This document shows, one piece after another, positions 53,108-62,679 of a stretch of DNA of 64,000 nt. Under the pieces are notes generated by a model, which did no database searches, was not told where the DNA came from, and saw only the letters and a program-made list of their open reading frames with translations. Position numbers and translations under genes: made by a program. The DNA comes from an uncultured Paracoccaceae bacterium. GTDB taxonomy: Bacteria; Pseudomonadota; Alphaproteobacteria; Rhodobacterales; Rhodobacteraceae. Within the stretch, counting starts at the first letter, position 1; each line of letters begins with the position of its first letter. The stretch lies in assembly GCA_947503935.1 (NCBI GenBank), contig CANNFR010000011.1:1-64000 (forward strand), written 5' to 3'.

Positions 53108-54703
53108 ATGCGTATCACCGCCCTTCTCAGCCTCTATGCCTTGGCCTTCATCATCCTTGTCTCTGGCGTGATTGCGCTTTCGCTGTGGGATCTCAAGCGC
53201 AGCCAGTATTGGGAGGAGCGTACCGACCTGGCCCATAGCTCGCTGCAATCGCACCTAGCGCTGCAATCGCTGGTCTATCAGCTGTTCAAGCAGCACGGCG
53301 ATGCCTTGCTGATCGGCGACCGCGATGAAGGGCTTCTTGAGCGCGAGCTGAAATCGGCCATTGCGACCGAGATCTCCCGCATCCGCGCCGCCATCGCCGG
53401 CGAGATCGACATGGTGGGTGACGAGGAGCTGGATGAGCTTGAGGTTCTGGCACAGATCGAGACCAAGGTGCAGGAGGTGACCGCCAAGCTGACCTGGCTG
53501 ACCGATGATGGCCGACCGATCGATCCGGCCATCCGGCTGGAACGGCTGGCCGATGTGCTGGACCGTACTGTCGATCTGGAGCTGTCGCAACTGATCGCCG
53601 AAGCCATTGCCGAAGAGGCTGAAGAGGTTGCCGAAACCCGCGCGCTTGCCGAAACGTTTCGCCAGGACATGCGGTTGCTCACCTACTCGGCGGCCGCGTT
53701 GGCCACCTTACTGCTTTTGCTGGCTTTCTGGTCTTATGTACGCCTGATCCAGCGGCCCTTTGCGGACGTCATGGAGCGTGTCTCGGATTACAGAAAGGGT
53801 GATTTCTCGCGCCCTCTGCAAGTTTCCGGCGGTAAGGAGTTGCGGCATTTGTCGCACGTTCTCAATGAGATGGCCAGGGGTCTGGAAAACCGGGCGCAGG
53901 AGCAGCTTGAGCAAAACGACAAGCTGGAGGAAAAGGTGCGCGACCGCACGTCTGAGCTGCAGAAGCTGCTGGCGCAGATCGAGTTGTCCGAAACCAACCG
54001 CCGCCGTCTGATGGCCGATATCAGCCACGAATTGCGCACGCCGCTTACCATCATTCAGGGCGAGGCCGAGGTTGCCTTGCGCAGTGGCGAACAGCCCTAT
54101 GATGTAACTGCCGACGTTCTGGCCCGCATCCGCGACGCGGCCCGCCACACGACCCATATCGTTGAGGATATGTTGCTGATCGCACGGCATGAGGCGGGCC
54201 ATCTAAGGCTTGATCTGAAAGATGTCGATCTGCGTCGGATCGTGGCCGAGGCCCAGGATATGTTTGCAAGCGACGTGGAGGTGACGATCAACGCCAAGGA
54301 TACACGCATCCGCGTGGATCCTCTGCGGATGCGCCAATGCATTTTGTCGGTTTTGCACAACGCGCAGCGCTATGGTGGGCCCAACATCCAGATCACGCTG
54401 AACGACGACGGCAATCACATATCGATTGTTCTTCAGGACGATGGCCCGGGCATGAGCGACCAGGATAAGGCGCAGGCATTCGACCGGTTTTTCCGGGGCT
54501 CGAATGCCGCGGGTCAGGCCAGCGAAGGGACGGGCCTGGGTCTGCCCATCGTGCGGGCGATCATGAACGCCCATGACGGGTCCGTGATGCTGGAGGATGC
54601 CGAGACTGGCGGGTTGCGTGTCATCCTCTCGATCCCCCGGAAGCGACAATTGTCGGTCGTCAATGAGATCGGCGAAAACACACGCAGCCGCGCAATCGGC
54701 TGA
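53108..54703 (+). CDS. Sensor histidine kinase
   Basis: The 531-residue protein has a membrane helix at about 7-27, an acidic helical periplasmic domain to about 190, a second helix at 195-215, HAMP (about 215-268) and a coiled coil. HisKA follows with phosphoacceptor His in MADISHELRTPLTII near 310. The catalytic ATPase domain has LHNAQRYG, DDGPGM and GTGLGLPIV. It probably senses an envelope signal and phosphorylates the response regulator encoded next. It follows the degenerate ABC-like gene by eight bases, so the two may work together. Confidence 0.93.
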   Translation: MRITALLSLYALAFIILVSGVIALSLWDLKRSQYWEERTDLAHSSLQSHLALQSLVYQLFKQHGDALLIGDRDEGLLERELKSAIATEISRIRAAIAGEIDMVGDEELDELEVLAQIETKVQEVTAKLTWLTDDGRPIDPAIRLERLADVLDRTVDLELSQLIAEAIAEEAEEVAETRALAETFRQDMRLLTYSAAALATLLLLLAFWSYVRLIQRPFADVMERVSDYRKGDFSRPLQVSGGKELRHLSHVLNEMARGLENRAQEQLEQNDKLEEKVRDRTSELQKLLAQIELSETNRRRLMADISHELRTPLTIIQGEAEVALRSGEQPYDVTADVLARIRDAARHTTHIVEDMLLIARHEAGHLRLDLKDVDLRRIVAEAQDMFASDVEVTINAKDTRIRVDPLRMRQCILSVLHNAQRYGGPNIQITLNDDGNHISIVLQDDGPGMSDQDKAQAFDRFFRGSNAAGQASEGTGLGLPIVRAIMNAHDGSVMLEDAETGGLRVILSIPRKRQLSVVNEIGENTRSRAIG

Positions 54704-54791
54704 TTTTTTTCTGATTATTGGTGCGATTTTCTGGAATAAAGTTCTGTCTGACCCGTTTCCCAAATACAGGACAAAGTGGTTGGGAATGAAC

Positions 54792-55463
54792 ATGAATATC
54801 TTGCTGATCGAGGATGAAGTCAGGGTCGCGGACTTTTTGCGGCGCGGGTTGGCAGGCGAGGGGTGGAGCGTCCAGCATGCCCCCGACGGTGAAACCGGGA
54901 TCGAGATGATGGCGCAGGATTCCTATGATGTCGTGCTGCTTGATCTGATGCTGCCGGGCATCAGCGGCCAGGACGTCTGCCGCAAGCTGCGCGCTCGCAA
55001 CGTGACCACGCCGATCCTGATGCTGAGCGCATTGGACGCGATCGATGAGCGTGTCGAGGGCCTTAAGATCGGCGCCGACGATTACCTGCCCAAACCTTTC
55101 GATTTTGATGAATTGGTGGCCCGCATCGAAAGCCTGCACAGACGCGCGAAACAGTTTTCGGGCCTGTGCGAAGCCGATACTCTGTCGCATGGGGAAATCA
55201 AATTCGACAAGCAATCCTATAAGGTTACCGTAGCGGGCGATCCGATTGAGCTTTCTGCGAAAGAGCGCGAGATACTGGTGCTGTTCTTGTCGAATGTTGG
55301 ACGCGTTCTGACGCGTGAGCGTATCCTGAACGCGGTCTGGGGCCTGAATGCCGACCCGCTGACGAATGTCGTCGATGTCTATATCGGCCGTTTGCGGCGC
55401 AAGCTTAGGGACCATGGCAAGGCGATCGTGACATTGCGCAATGTCGGATACCGGATCGGATAG
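54792..55463 (+). CDS. OmpR-family response regulator
   Basis: From the ATG at 54792 this gives 223 residues; ATG at 54786 is an alternative. The receiver domain has acidic pocket EDE, phosphoacceptor Asp in VVLLDLMLPG near 51, and Lys in YLPKPFDFDEL. The winged-helix output domain covers about 125-223 (ELSAKEREILVLFLSNVGRVLTRERILNAVWG). It is the partner of the kinase upstream, after an 88-base gap. Targets are unknown. Confidence 0.93.
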   Translation: MNILLIEDEVRVADFLRRGLAGEGWSVQHAPDGETGIEMMAQDSYDVVLLDLMLPGISGQDVCRKLRARNVTTPILMLSALDAIDERVEGLKIGADDYLPKPFDFDELVARIESLHRRAKQFSGLCEADTLSHGEIKFDKQSYKVTVAGDPIELSAKEREILVLFLSNVGRVLTRERILNAVWGLNADPLTNVVDVYIGRLRRKLRDHGKAIVTLRNVGYRIG

Positions 55464-55586
55464 CCCATCTGATCGTATTGCTACGCCTCCGGCGACGACT
55501 TGCTGAATGGGCCGCCAGCCGGATCAAAGCTGGACCGATGCCCCGGTACCTGCGTAGGTTGATCCTTTAACCCCTGGGAGGATCAA

Positions 55587-55790
55587 ATGTCAGTTGCACG
55601 CGTGACCGAAATCATCGCCTCGTCCAAAACCAGCTTCGAGGATGCCGTATCGCAAGGCGTTGCCCGCGCCAGCGAGACGCTGAAAAACGTTGAGGCGGCC
55701 TGGGTTCAGGACATGAAGGTGACCGTCAAGGACGGCAAGATCAATGAATATCGCGTCATCCTGAAGGTAACGTTCGTTCTGACCGACTGA
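55587..55790 (+). CDS. Dodecin (flavin-binding)
   Basis: The 67-residue protein is a full dodecin: VTEIIASSKTSFEDAVSQGV, then NVEAAWVQDMKVTVKDGKI and YRVILKVTFVL. The conserved Trp39 stacks on the flavin. Twelve copies form a hollow sphere that stores riboflavin or FMN and protects the cell from flavin photochemistry. It has a strong ribosome site (GGGAGG) and stands alone. Confidence 0.92.
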   Translation: MSVARVTEIIASSKTSFEDAVSQGVARASETLKNVEAAWVQDMKVTVKDGKINEYRVILKVTFVLTD

Positions 55791-55883
55791 TCCCTGCTTT
55801 TTGCTGCGGTGCAGAAAAACTGTTGCGGGAGAGCGCCCGGAATGATCTGATAGGCGTGAACCAACCAGATCGGAACAGGCGCC

Positions 55884-56513
55884 ATGGGCCATGTCATCTC
55901 AGTCGCGCAGCAAAAGGGTGGCTCGGGCAAAACGACGATCGCGGTGAATCTGGCCGTGGCGTTTCTGCGCGCGGGCAAATCGGTGGCTCTGCTCGATACC
56001 GACCCACAGGGCTCGCTGGGCCGCTGGTTCATGGCGCGGCGCGAGGTGGGCGATCCGGGGATGGAGTTTTCCACCGCCAGTGCCTGGGGCGTCAGCTATG
56101 AATGCGAGAAGCTGCGCAAGAGCGTCGATTACGTTCTTGTCGATACACCGCCCAAGGTCGATGCCGATCTGCGCCCCGCTTTGCGTGAGAGCGATCTGGT
56201 GATCGTGCCGGTGGCGATGAGCCAGGTTGATATCTGGGCGACGGAAAGCGTTCTCGACCTGGCCCGGCGCGAGGATCGCCCCGTTATGGTGGTGATGAAC
56301 CGCGCCCGGGCCAAAACCCGGCTGGCAGGCGAAATCGACGCCGCGATCGAGGCCTTGCAGGCCGAGCGGGCCGAGACGGTGCTGGGCAATCGGGTGGTTT
56401 ATGCCGAAACGCTGGGGCAGGGGAAGGGCGCGCTGGAACGCGGCAAGGGCCCGTGGGTGGCCGAGGTCGATGGCTTGGCGCGTGAGGTCCGTGACCTCTT
56501 GGCCAAGGGTTAG
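55884..56513 (+). CDS. ParA-family ATPase
   Basis: The 209-residue protein has the deviant Walker A ISVAQQKGGSGKTTIAVNLAVAF, Walker A' LLDTDPQGSLGRW and Walker B YVLVDTPPK. It is shorter than true chromosomal ParA, lacks an N-terminal DNA-binding region and has no parB or parS nearby. It is therefore likely an orphan positioning ATPase. The end overlaps the convergent DUF4329 gene by four bases. Confidence 0.9.
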   Translation: MGHVISVAQQKGGSGKTTIAVNLAVAFLRAGKSVALLDTDPQGSLGRWFMARREVGDPGMEFSTASAWGVSYECEKLRKSVDYVLVDTPPKVDADLRPALRESDLVIVPVAMSQVDIWATESVLDLARREDRPVMVVMNRARAKTRLAGEIDAAIEALQAERAETVLGNRVVYAETLGQGKGALERGKGPWVAEVDGLAREVRDLLAKG

Positions 56514-57037
56514 TCACCCATCAGCCATTCCAGATCGGCCAGCGTATAGCTGCGCCGGATTTTCATGAACTTTCCAGGTCGAAAAGCGGGGTCCTGCGGC
56601 AGACAGCCGATACTGCAAAGCTGGTGAACCCGCTCGGTCTTGTGATCGCTGAACCAGAGCCGCCCGCCGGGGGTTGAGATATAGCCGTCCATCGCCGTGT
56701 CGATGTCCGATTGCAGGTCCTGCAGCGACGGGATTTCGTTCAGGCTGTCGCGGTTGAAGGCGGCATGGGTGTGATAGCTGGCGAAGACGTCCAGTTGCGG
56801 TGGCGGGGTGCCCATGTAGCACGAATTGTACTTACCGGGGCGCGGTTTGGTCGCCATCAGCCGACCGTCGGAGGTGCGGGCGAAATGGCCGCAATACTCG
56901 CGGTCTTCGATGATTGAGAGGATTTGCAATTCGGCCATGAAGGCGCGGACGAAGGCGACCTCTTCATCGGTCTGGGCACGGGCCGACGTGGCGGCCAGAG
57001 CAAGCGCGAGGGCGGCAAGGATCAGGCGGATCGGCAT
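56510..57037 (-). CDS. Exported DUF4329-like protein
   Basis: From the ATG at 57037 this gives 175 residues with a signal peptide (IRLILAALALALAATSARAQ). The body has FASYHTHAAFN, then SLQDLQSDIDTAMDGYISTPGGRLWF and CSIGCLPQDPAF. The JAB-like HTH around His88 and the Leu-Asp pattern match DUF4329, which may be a deneddylase-like metal fold or a toxin-related domain. Function unknown. Confidence 0.75.
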   Translation of the reverse strand: MPIRLILAALALALAATSARAQTDEEVAFVRAFMAELQILSIIEDREYCGHFARTSDGRLMATKPRPGKYNSCYMGTPPPQLDVFASYHTHAAFNRDSLNEIPSLQDLQSDIDTAMDGYISTPGGRLWFSDHKTERVHQLCSIGCLPQDPAFRPGKFMKIRRSYTLADLEWLMGD

Positions 57038-57238
57038 GAGAAACGGCGCCTCCTTCAGGCTCTGCGCGGCCCCAGCTCTAGCCGGTCGCACACTGATCTG
57101 TCGAGGGGCTGCCATGGCAAGAGGTCGCCCATGCCGCGGCGTCGCGGTTGCGCAAGCGCGCTTCACGCGCTTTACTTATCCGCGAGAACGACATGTCCGC
57201 GTGGGGTGGGGCACCCGGTTACAAGCGGAGTTGAGCAG

Positions 57239-57712
57239 ATGATCCGAGTGATGATTGTTTTGGCTATGGTCACCATGGCCTCGGCGGCCCAGGCGCAATC
57301 GTGCCGTGCGCCGTCAAACGCATCAGCAATTCAGTCCGATGTTGCCCAGATGATGAATGCCGAACGGCGCAAGCGCGGTCTGAGGGCGTTGACCTTTTCG
57401 CCGCGTCTCCAGCGTGCCGCCCAGCGTCATGTCTGTGATATGGCGGCAAACGGCGTGCAGTCGCATCGCGGGTCCGACGGATCGAACTTTGCACGACGGC
57501 TGCGGGCCGCCGGCGGCTGTGGCCCTGGGGGTGAGAACATCGCCTGGGGCCAGCGATCGGCCGCCTCGGTCATGGCCGGCTGGATGGGATCGTCTGGCCA
57601 CCGCGCCAACATCCTGCACCGCCGGGCCACATCCTACGGGATCGCCGTGGCGCAACCGGGCCCGCGTGTGGGCGGTGGCCCGCGTTGGGTGATGGTGGTC
57701 GGCGGCTGCTAG
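57239..57712 (+). CDS. Secreted CAP-domain (SCP/PR1) protein
   Basis: From the ATG at 57239 this gives 157 residues with a signal peptide (IRVMIVLAMVTMASAAQA). The CAP domain shows MMNAERRKRGLRALTFSPRLQRAAQRHVCDMA, the His in VQSHRG, GGENIAWG and MGSSGHRANIL. Bacterial CAP proteins are secreted and of uncertain biochemical role; nuclease, lipid-binding and protease roles have been proposed. Four Cys suggest disulfides. Confidence 0.88.
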   Translation: MIRVMIVLAMVTMASAAQAQSCRAPSNASAIQSDVAQMMNAERRKRGLRALTFSPRLQRAAQRHVCDMAANGVQSHRGSDGSNFARRLRAAGGCGPGGENIAWGQRSAASVMAGWMGSSGHRANILHRRATSYGIAVAQPGPRVGGGPRWVMVVGGC

Positions 57713-58148
57713 GACATGATCACATCAGATCGAAACAACGGCCGCCCGCATTGCCCTCCCTCACCCTGCCGTTGATCCGAGCACCCGGCGCGGAACAAGG
57801 CCGAAGGCCGCCGTGCCATCGGCGGGCCGTCCAGACGGCACGGCGATATGTCGCCGTAGGCGCCCTGTTCGAACGTCGTTCGGGGCCTCAACCATAAAGC
57901 ACCATCGCGGCAAGGCCGGATCGCCGCACCCCGGCCCGCCGATGGCTCGGCTTGTGCTTGGATGCGGCCGGTATGACTACACCACAGCACGGCGCCTTTC
58001 CAACGTTTCACGCTATTCGGATCTGGCAACACAGTGCTTTGCGTTCAAACTGCGCCGGAAATCCCGCTCCGAAACCGATATCCGGCCAATTTCAAACGCG
58101 AAGTTTGATGTAGTAAAGGCAGGGGATATAGGGTCCGCCCTAGGCCCC
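57713..58148. other. GC-rich intergenic region with inverted repeats, no convincing gene
   Basis: No frame here has a recognisable product. The clearest structure is a nine-pair inverted repeat, CGCCGTGCC at 57809-57817 with GGCACGGCG at 57837-57845. A smaller GCGGC/GCCGC pair lies near 57912-57932. The region separates the CAP gene from the end of the Anbu-like gene and could hold a terminator or a structured RNA, but I cannot assign one. Confidence 0.4.
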
Positions 58149-58889
58149 TCAATCCAACTGCGTAAAGCGCGGCAGGCTGTTGAAAGCCTGCCTCAGCGCG
58201 TCACCCCATCCGGTTGAGATGGTTTGGAAATACGGATCGTCGGCCTCAATCCGGCCCTGATGGGCGGCCTCGAATGTGTCGGTCAGATAGACCTGATAAT
58301 CGATCGGCAGCCCGACAGACAGGTTGGCTTTGATCGTGGAATCGAACGATACCAACAGCAGTTTGATCGCGTCCTCAAAGCTCATCCCCGGATCGAAGGC
58401 GCGCACCAGGATCGGGCGGCCATACTTCGTCTCACCGATCTGGAAAAACGGCGTGTCGGCAGAGGCTTCGACGAAATTGCCCTCAGGATAGATGAGGAAC
58501 AGCCGCGGCTCGCCCTCGCCCACCTGACCGCCCAGAATGATTGTGGCGTTGAAGGCCGGGTCGGCTGCCGTCTGGCCAGCTTGCGCGTTGGCCGCGATCA
58601 CTTCTTTCAGCGTTTCGCCAACAAGCCGGGCCACCTGAAACATCGACGGCTCGCCCATCACCGACGGCGTGCGGTCGGCTGCGGCCTTCGACCGTTCGTC
58701 CAGCAGGCTGATGACGGCCTGCGTGGTCGCCAGATTTCCCGCCGACAGAAGTGTGATGAACCGGTCGCCGGGGGCCGCCCAGGTGTGCATCTTGCGAAAG
58801 ACCGAGACGTTGTCGACGCCTGCATTTGTGCGGGTGTCGGACATGAAGACAAGCCCCCGGTCCATCCGGAGCGCGACGCAATATGTCAT
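58149..58889 (-). CDS. Proteasome-like peptidase (Anbu type)
   Basis: From the ATG at 58889 this gives 246 residues beginning MTYCVALRMDRGLVFMSDTRTNAG. Removal of the initiator Met exposes Thr2, the nucleophile of N-terminal-nucleophile hydrolases, with Asp and Lys/Arg-type partners downstream. The ALRMDRGLVFMSDTRTNAGVDN block is characteristic of Anbu (COG3484). It lies downstream of the transglutaminase, alpha-E and ATP-grasp genes, a conserved cluster predicted to make and degrade a peptide tag. Confidence 0.9.
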   Translation of the reverse strand: MTYCVALRMDRGLVFMSDTRTNAGVDNVSVFRKMHTWAAPGDRFITLLSAGNLATTQAVISLLDERSKAAADRTPSVMGEPSMFQVARLVGETLKEVIAANAQAGQTAADPAFNATIILGGQVGEGEPRLFLIYPEGNFVEASADTPFFQIGETKYGRPILVRAFDPGMSFEDAIKLLLVSFDSTIKANLSVGLPIDYQVYLTDTFEAAHQGRIEADDPYFQTISTGWGDALRQAFNSLPRFTQLD

Positions 58890-58926
58890 CGTTTGGGTTC
58901 CTTGGGGGCGCGAATCGGCCCGGTTA

Positions 58927-59730
58927 TCACTGCTGCTGTACCTGAATATCGACCGAAAGGTTTTCTTTTCCGTGATCACCGTAGCGCAGACCGGAAATTG
59001 GGGCGGCTTCGCGATAGTCAAGGCCCGTGGCGACGCGGATGTACCGCTCATCCGGCGAAATGCCGTTCGAGATGTCGAAGCCGACCCAGCCGATCCCGTC
59101 CAGATGCGCCTCGGCCCAGGCATGGGTCGCATCCTGATCGACGCGGTCGTCCATCATCAGATAGCCCGAGACATAACGCGCGGGCATCCCCATGCCGCGC
59201 GCGGCGGCCAGAAAGATATGCGCATGGTCCTGACAAACCCCCTGGCCCTGCTCAAGCGCCATTTCGGCCGTGGTCTCGGCATCGGTCTGACCGGTCAGGT
59301 AATCGACGCTTTCGCGAATGCGGCGCGACAATTCGTGCATGCGCGGCAATTCATCTGGGTATTCATGGGGCAGGCCGCCGGCCAGCTTGCGGGTCAGGTT
59401 GCCCGCCCGGGTCAGGTCGGTGGGGCGGCGGAACAGCCAAAGCGGCGCAAAGCCCTGATGGCGACCGACCACGCCGGACTTATCGCTGGTCTCGACCTCG
59501 CCGTGCGATGTGACGACGATCTCGGCATCATCCGAGATCGACAGCAGCATGACATGGTTCATGTGCTGGTCGTCGAACTCAGCCTCCTTGCGGGCGCCCT
59601 CGATATGGGTCTGCCATGACAGCACCTGCTGCTCGGCCCGGCTTTTCGGCGTCAGGCGCAGCTCTTGCAGCCCGTAGCTGACGGGGTGGTCGTAGCGGTA
59701 TGTGGTGCGGTGCGAGACCTTCAGGCGCAT
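58927..59730 (-). CDS. Transglutaminase-like protein (Bacterial_transglu N-terminal type)
   Basis: From the ATG at 59730 this gives 267 residues. The N-terminal domain (LKVSHRTTYRYDHPVSYGLQELRLTP) is the bacterial transglutaminase-like type. The catalytic core has Cys in GVCQDHAHIFLAA (about 165), His in THAWAEAHLDG (about 204) and Asp in GFDISNG (about 219). It may hydrolyse or form amide bonds in the product of the ATP-grasp enzyme. It starts seven bases after the alpha-E gene. Confidence 0.92.
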   Translation of the reverse strand: MRLKVSHRTTYRYDHPVSYGLQELRLTPKSRAEQQVLSWQTHIEGARKEAEFDDQHMNHVMLLSISDDAEIVVTSHGEVETSDKSGVVGRHQGFAPLWLFRRPTDLTRAGNLTRKLAGGLPHEYPDELPRMHELSRRIRESVDYLTGQTDAETTAEMALEQGQGVCQDHAHIFLAAARGMGMPARYVSGYLMMDDRVDQDATHAWAEAHLDGIGWVGFDISNGISPDERYIRVATGLDYREAAPISGLRYGDHGKENLSVDIQVQQQ

Positions 59731-59737
59731 AAGAGTA

Positions 59738-60679
59738 TCATCCGTAAAACCGGTAATCCTGTTCGATCTGAGCGGCAAGGATGCCGCTGTCGCGCAGGAA
59801 ATCGGTGAGAAATTCATGCAGGCCGTGTTCGAAAATGGCCTCGATATCGTTGTCGTGCAGCATGGCACGCAACCGATCCACCTGGTCATGGCAGGGGTGG
59901 CGCATGCCGTAATCCCTTTCCAGATAGCCCAGATTGTCGGCCATCTTCGCGGTGCAGAACGCCAGACTGCGTGGCATACGCCCATCCAGGATCAAAAACT
60001 CGGCAATACCTATCGGCGCGACCTCACCGCCGGTCAACCAGCGATAGGCCCGCTGCCCGGCGACCGAGCGCAAGACAGTCTCCCATTGCACGTTATCAAG
60101 GGACGATCCGATCTGGCTGATCGAGGGCAAAAGGACGTAATACTTCACGTCAAGGATACGCGCCGTGTTGTCGGCGCGTTCCAGAAATGTGCCCACCCGC
60201 GCGAAATCATAGCCGTCATTGCGCAGCATTGACCCGTGAAGTGCGCCCCGGACCAGCGCGCTTTGCTGGCGGATCAGGCCCAGAACCGCCGTCATCTCGT
60301 TCTCGCGCACAGGCCGTTTCAGCGCCGCCTTCAGCGCCATCCAGCATTCATTGGTGGCCTCCCAGACTTCGCGGGTCAGCGCGATGCGCACCAGCCGGGC
60401 ATTAAAGCGCGCGGCCTCGATCGAGGACAGGACGGATGACGGATAATCAGGGTCGCGCAGCAGAAAGTCGATCACAGAGGGGCCGTCGAACGTATCGAAC
60501 CGCGCGAGATAGGCGTCGCGCGCACCGGCCGTATCGATGACCGAGGCCCATTCGTCGGCCGGGTCGCCGCCCCGCGTCATGGCCATGCGGAAGCCCACCT
60601 CGACCAGGCGCGCGGTATTCTCGCACCTCTCGAGATAGCGGAACATCCAGAAGAGGCCCCCTGCGGTTTTGCCCAGCAT
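59738..60679 (-). CDS. Alpha-E domain protein
   Basis: The 313-residue helical protein starts MLGKTAGGLFWMFRYLERCENTARLVEVGFRM and continues with GTFLERADNTARILDVKYY, the two ER-x-ENTAR repeats of the alpha-E family (COG2307). It has no known activity. It always accompanies circularly permuted ATP-grasp proteins and probably assists them. It ends seven bases before the transglutaminase gene. Confidence 0.92.
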   Translation of the reverse strand: MLGKTAGGLFWMFRYLERCENTARLVEVGFRMAMTRGGDPADEWASVIDTAGARDAYLARFDTFDGPSVIDFLLRDPDYPSSVLSSIEAARFNARLVRIALTREVWEATNECWMALKAALKRPVRENEMTAVLGLIRQQSALVRGALHGSMLRNDGYDFARVGTFLERADNTARILDVKYYVLLPSISQIGSSLDNVQWETVLRSVAGQRAYRWLTGGEVAPIGIAEFLILDGRMPRSLAFCTAKMADNLGYLERDYGMRHPCHDQVDRLRAMLHDNDIEAIFEHGLHEFLTDFLRDSGILAAQIEQDYRFYG

Positions 60680-60684
60680 CGCGG

Positions 60685-62112
60685 CTATTCCTCCAGCACC
60701 CAGGTATCCTTGGTGCCGCCCCCCTGGCTTGAGTTGACCACCAGCGACCCCTGCTTCAGCGCCACCCGCGTCAACCCGCCGGGCACCAGATCGATCTTGT
60801 CGGGCGATACCAGCACGTAAGGCCTGAGGTCGACATGACGGGGCGCCAGGCCTGCCTTGGTCAGGATCGGCACCGTCGAAAGCGACAAGGTCGGCTGGGC
60901 GATGTAATTGCCGGGCTTGGCCTCCAGTTTGGCGCGGAAGGCGGCCAGCTCTTTCTTCGATGCCGCCGGACCCACCAGCATGCCGTAGCCACCCGATCCG
61001 TGCACCTCTTTCACCACCAGCTCGGCCAGGTTGTCGAGCACGTATTTCAGCGAGTCTCCGTCCGAGCAGCGCCAGGTGGGCACGTTCTTCAGGATCGCCT
61101 TTTCGCCCGTATAGAACTCAACTATATCAGGCATGTAGCTGTAGATCGCCTTGTCGTCCGAGATACCCGTGCCCGGCGCATTGGCAATAGTGATGCCGCC
61201 TGAGCGATAGACATCCATGATGCCCGGCACGCCCAGCATTGACGCGGGGTTGAAAACCAGCGGGTCGAGATATTCGTCATCGACGCGGCGGTAGAGCACG
61301 TCGATCGCCTTATAGCCCCGGGTCGTGCGCATGGCGATGCGCCCGTCGACCACGCGCAGATCGCTGCCTTCGACCAATTCGCCGCCCATCTGATCGGCCA
61401 GGAACGAATGTTCGAAATAGGCCGAGTTGTGGATGCCGGGCGTCAGCACAGCCACCACGGGCTTGCCCGAACAGGCCGGCGGCGCCGAGGCCGCAAGTGA
61501 CCGGCGCAGCCGCGCGGGGTAGTCACTGACCTGCTGTACCCGGACTTTCGAGAAAAGCTCAGGAAACATCTGCAGCATCGTCTCGCGGTTTTCCAGCATA
61601 TAGCTGACACCGGACGGCGTGCGGGCGTTGTCTTCCAGAACATACACCTCATCCTCGCCGGTGCGCACCAGGTCGGTGCCAACGATATGGGTATAGACGC
61701 CGCCGGGTGGGTTCACGCCGATCATCTGCGGCAGGAATGCCTCGTTCCGGGCAATCAGCTCTGGCGGCACGCGGCCGGCGCGCAGGATTTCCTGGCGGTG
61801 GTAGATGTCATAGAGAAACGCGTTGATGGCGCGGACCCGCTGTTCGATACCGCGCGCCAGCCGCGACCATTCGCGGCCCGAGATGATGCGGGGGACAATG
61901 TCGAACGGGATCAGCCGCTCATCCGCCTCGGCCTGGCCGTAGACGTTGAAGGTGATGCCGGTGCGGCGAAAGAAGGTCTCGGCCTCGTTCGACTTGTGAC
62001 GAAGGCGGGCGATATCCTCGCCCTCGAACCAGCGGTGATACTCGGCATAAGGCGCGCGCGGGGTGTCGCCGCTGCCTGTCATCTCATCAAAAAACTCGGG
62101 CTTATCTGTCAT
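60685..62112 (-). CDS. Circularly permuted type 2 ATP-grasp protein
   Basis: The 475-residue protein matches COG2308: FFRRTGITFNVYGQAEADERLIPFDIVPRIIS, VLEDNARTPSGVSYMLENR, RRVDDEYLDPLVFNPASMLGVPGI and IANAPGTGISDDKAIYSYMPD. It is predicted to ligate amino acids or peptides using ATP. The cluster order ATP-grasp, alpha-E, transglutaminase, Anbu is complete here. Substrate unknown. Confidence 0.93.
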   Translation of the reverse strand: MTDKPEFFDEMTGSGDTPRAPYAEYHRWFEGEDIARLRHKSNEAETFFRRTGITFNVYGQAEADERLIPFDIVPRIISGREWSRLARGIEQRVRAINAFLYDIYHRQEILRAGRVPPELIARNEAFLPQMIGVNPPGGVYTHIVGTDLVRTGEDEVYVLEDNARTPSGVSYMLENRETMLQMFPELFSKVRVQQVSDYPARLRRSLAASAPPACSGKPVVAVLTPGIHNSAYFEHSFLADQMGGELVEGSDLRVVDGRIAMRTTRGYKAIDVLYRRVDDEYLDPLVFNPASMLGVPGIMDVYRSGGITIANAPGTGISDDKAIYSYMPDIVEFYTGEKAILKNVPTWRCSDGDSLKYVLDNLAELVVKEVHGSGGYGMLVGPAASKKELAAFRAKLEAKPGNYIAQPTLSLSTVPILTKAGLAPRHVDLRPYVLVSPDKIDLVPGGLTRVALKQGSLVVNSSQGGGTKDTWVLEE

Positions 62113-62241
62113 ATGTCAGGGGTAGCTGCCTTCCTGTCGCGCGCGAAGTGGGTGTCCGATCCAAGCGCGTCTGGCCTGCCATGACAACCCCTTATGCCCT
62201 TTTTCAAGCCATCCGCCCGCAATTTGGGCGATCCTGGTTGG

Positions 62242-62679
62242 CTACCCGTCGATCCAGATCGTCACCGGCCCGTCATTGACCAGCGCGACCTGCATATCGG
62301 CTCCGAACCGCCCGGTCTGCACGGAAATGCCCAAGGCGGTTAGCGCTTTGGCGGTATGCTCATAAAGCCGGTTGCCGGTGTCGGGGTCGGCGGCGGCCGA
62401 AAATCCGGGCCGATTACCGCGTGAGGTGTCAGCAGCCAGGGTGAACTGGCTGACGATCAAAGCCGCCCCGCCGATGTCCACAAGCGAGCGGTTCATCTTG
62501 CCCGCCTCGTCGCGAAAGATGCGCAACTTGGCGATGCGGGCGGCCAGGGCCTCGGCGCGGGCTTCGTCATCGCCTTGCATCGCGCAGACCAGCACCAGAA
62601 GGCCCGGCCCGATCTGGCCGACCACGGTACCGTCAACGGTGACCGACGCTTCGCTGACCCGTTGAATCAGCGCCCTCAT
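62242..62679 (-). CDS. dtd: D-aminoacyl-tRNA deacylase
   Basis: The 145-residue protein is a complete Dtd: [17 protein letters not shown], the [17 protein letters not shown] motif, and the C-terminal [10 protein letters not shown] with the cross-subunit Gly-Pro motif. It hydrolyses D-aminoacyl- and glycyl-tRNA(Ala) mischarges. Its ATG overlaps the sugar-kinase stop, so the two genes are coupled. Confidence 0.96.
   Translation of the reverse strand: MRALIQRVSEASVTVDGTVVGQIGPGLLVLVCAMQGDDEARAEALAARIAKLRIFRDEAGKMNRSLVDIGGAALIVSQFTLAADTSRGNRPGFSAAADPDTGNRLYEHTAKALTALGISVQTGRFGADMQVALVNDGPVTIWIDG

Noticed and set aside
57813-58217. Open frames of 107-134 codons in the gap after the CAP gene
   Set aside because: No start signal, no domain, biased composition; read as chance frames in GC-rich DNA.
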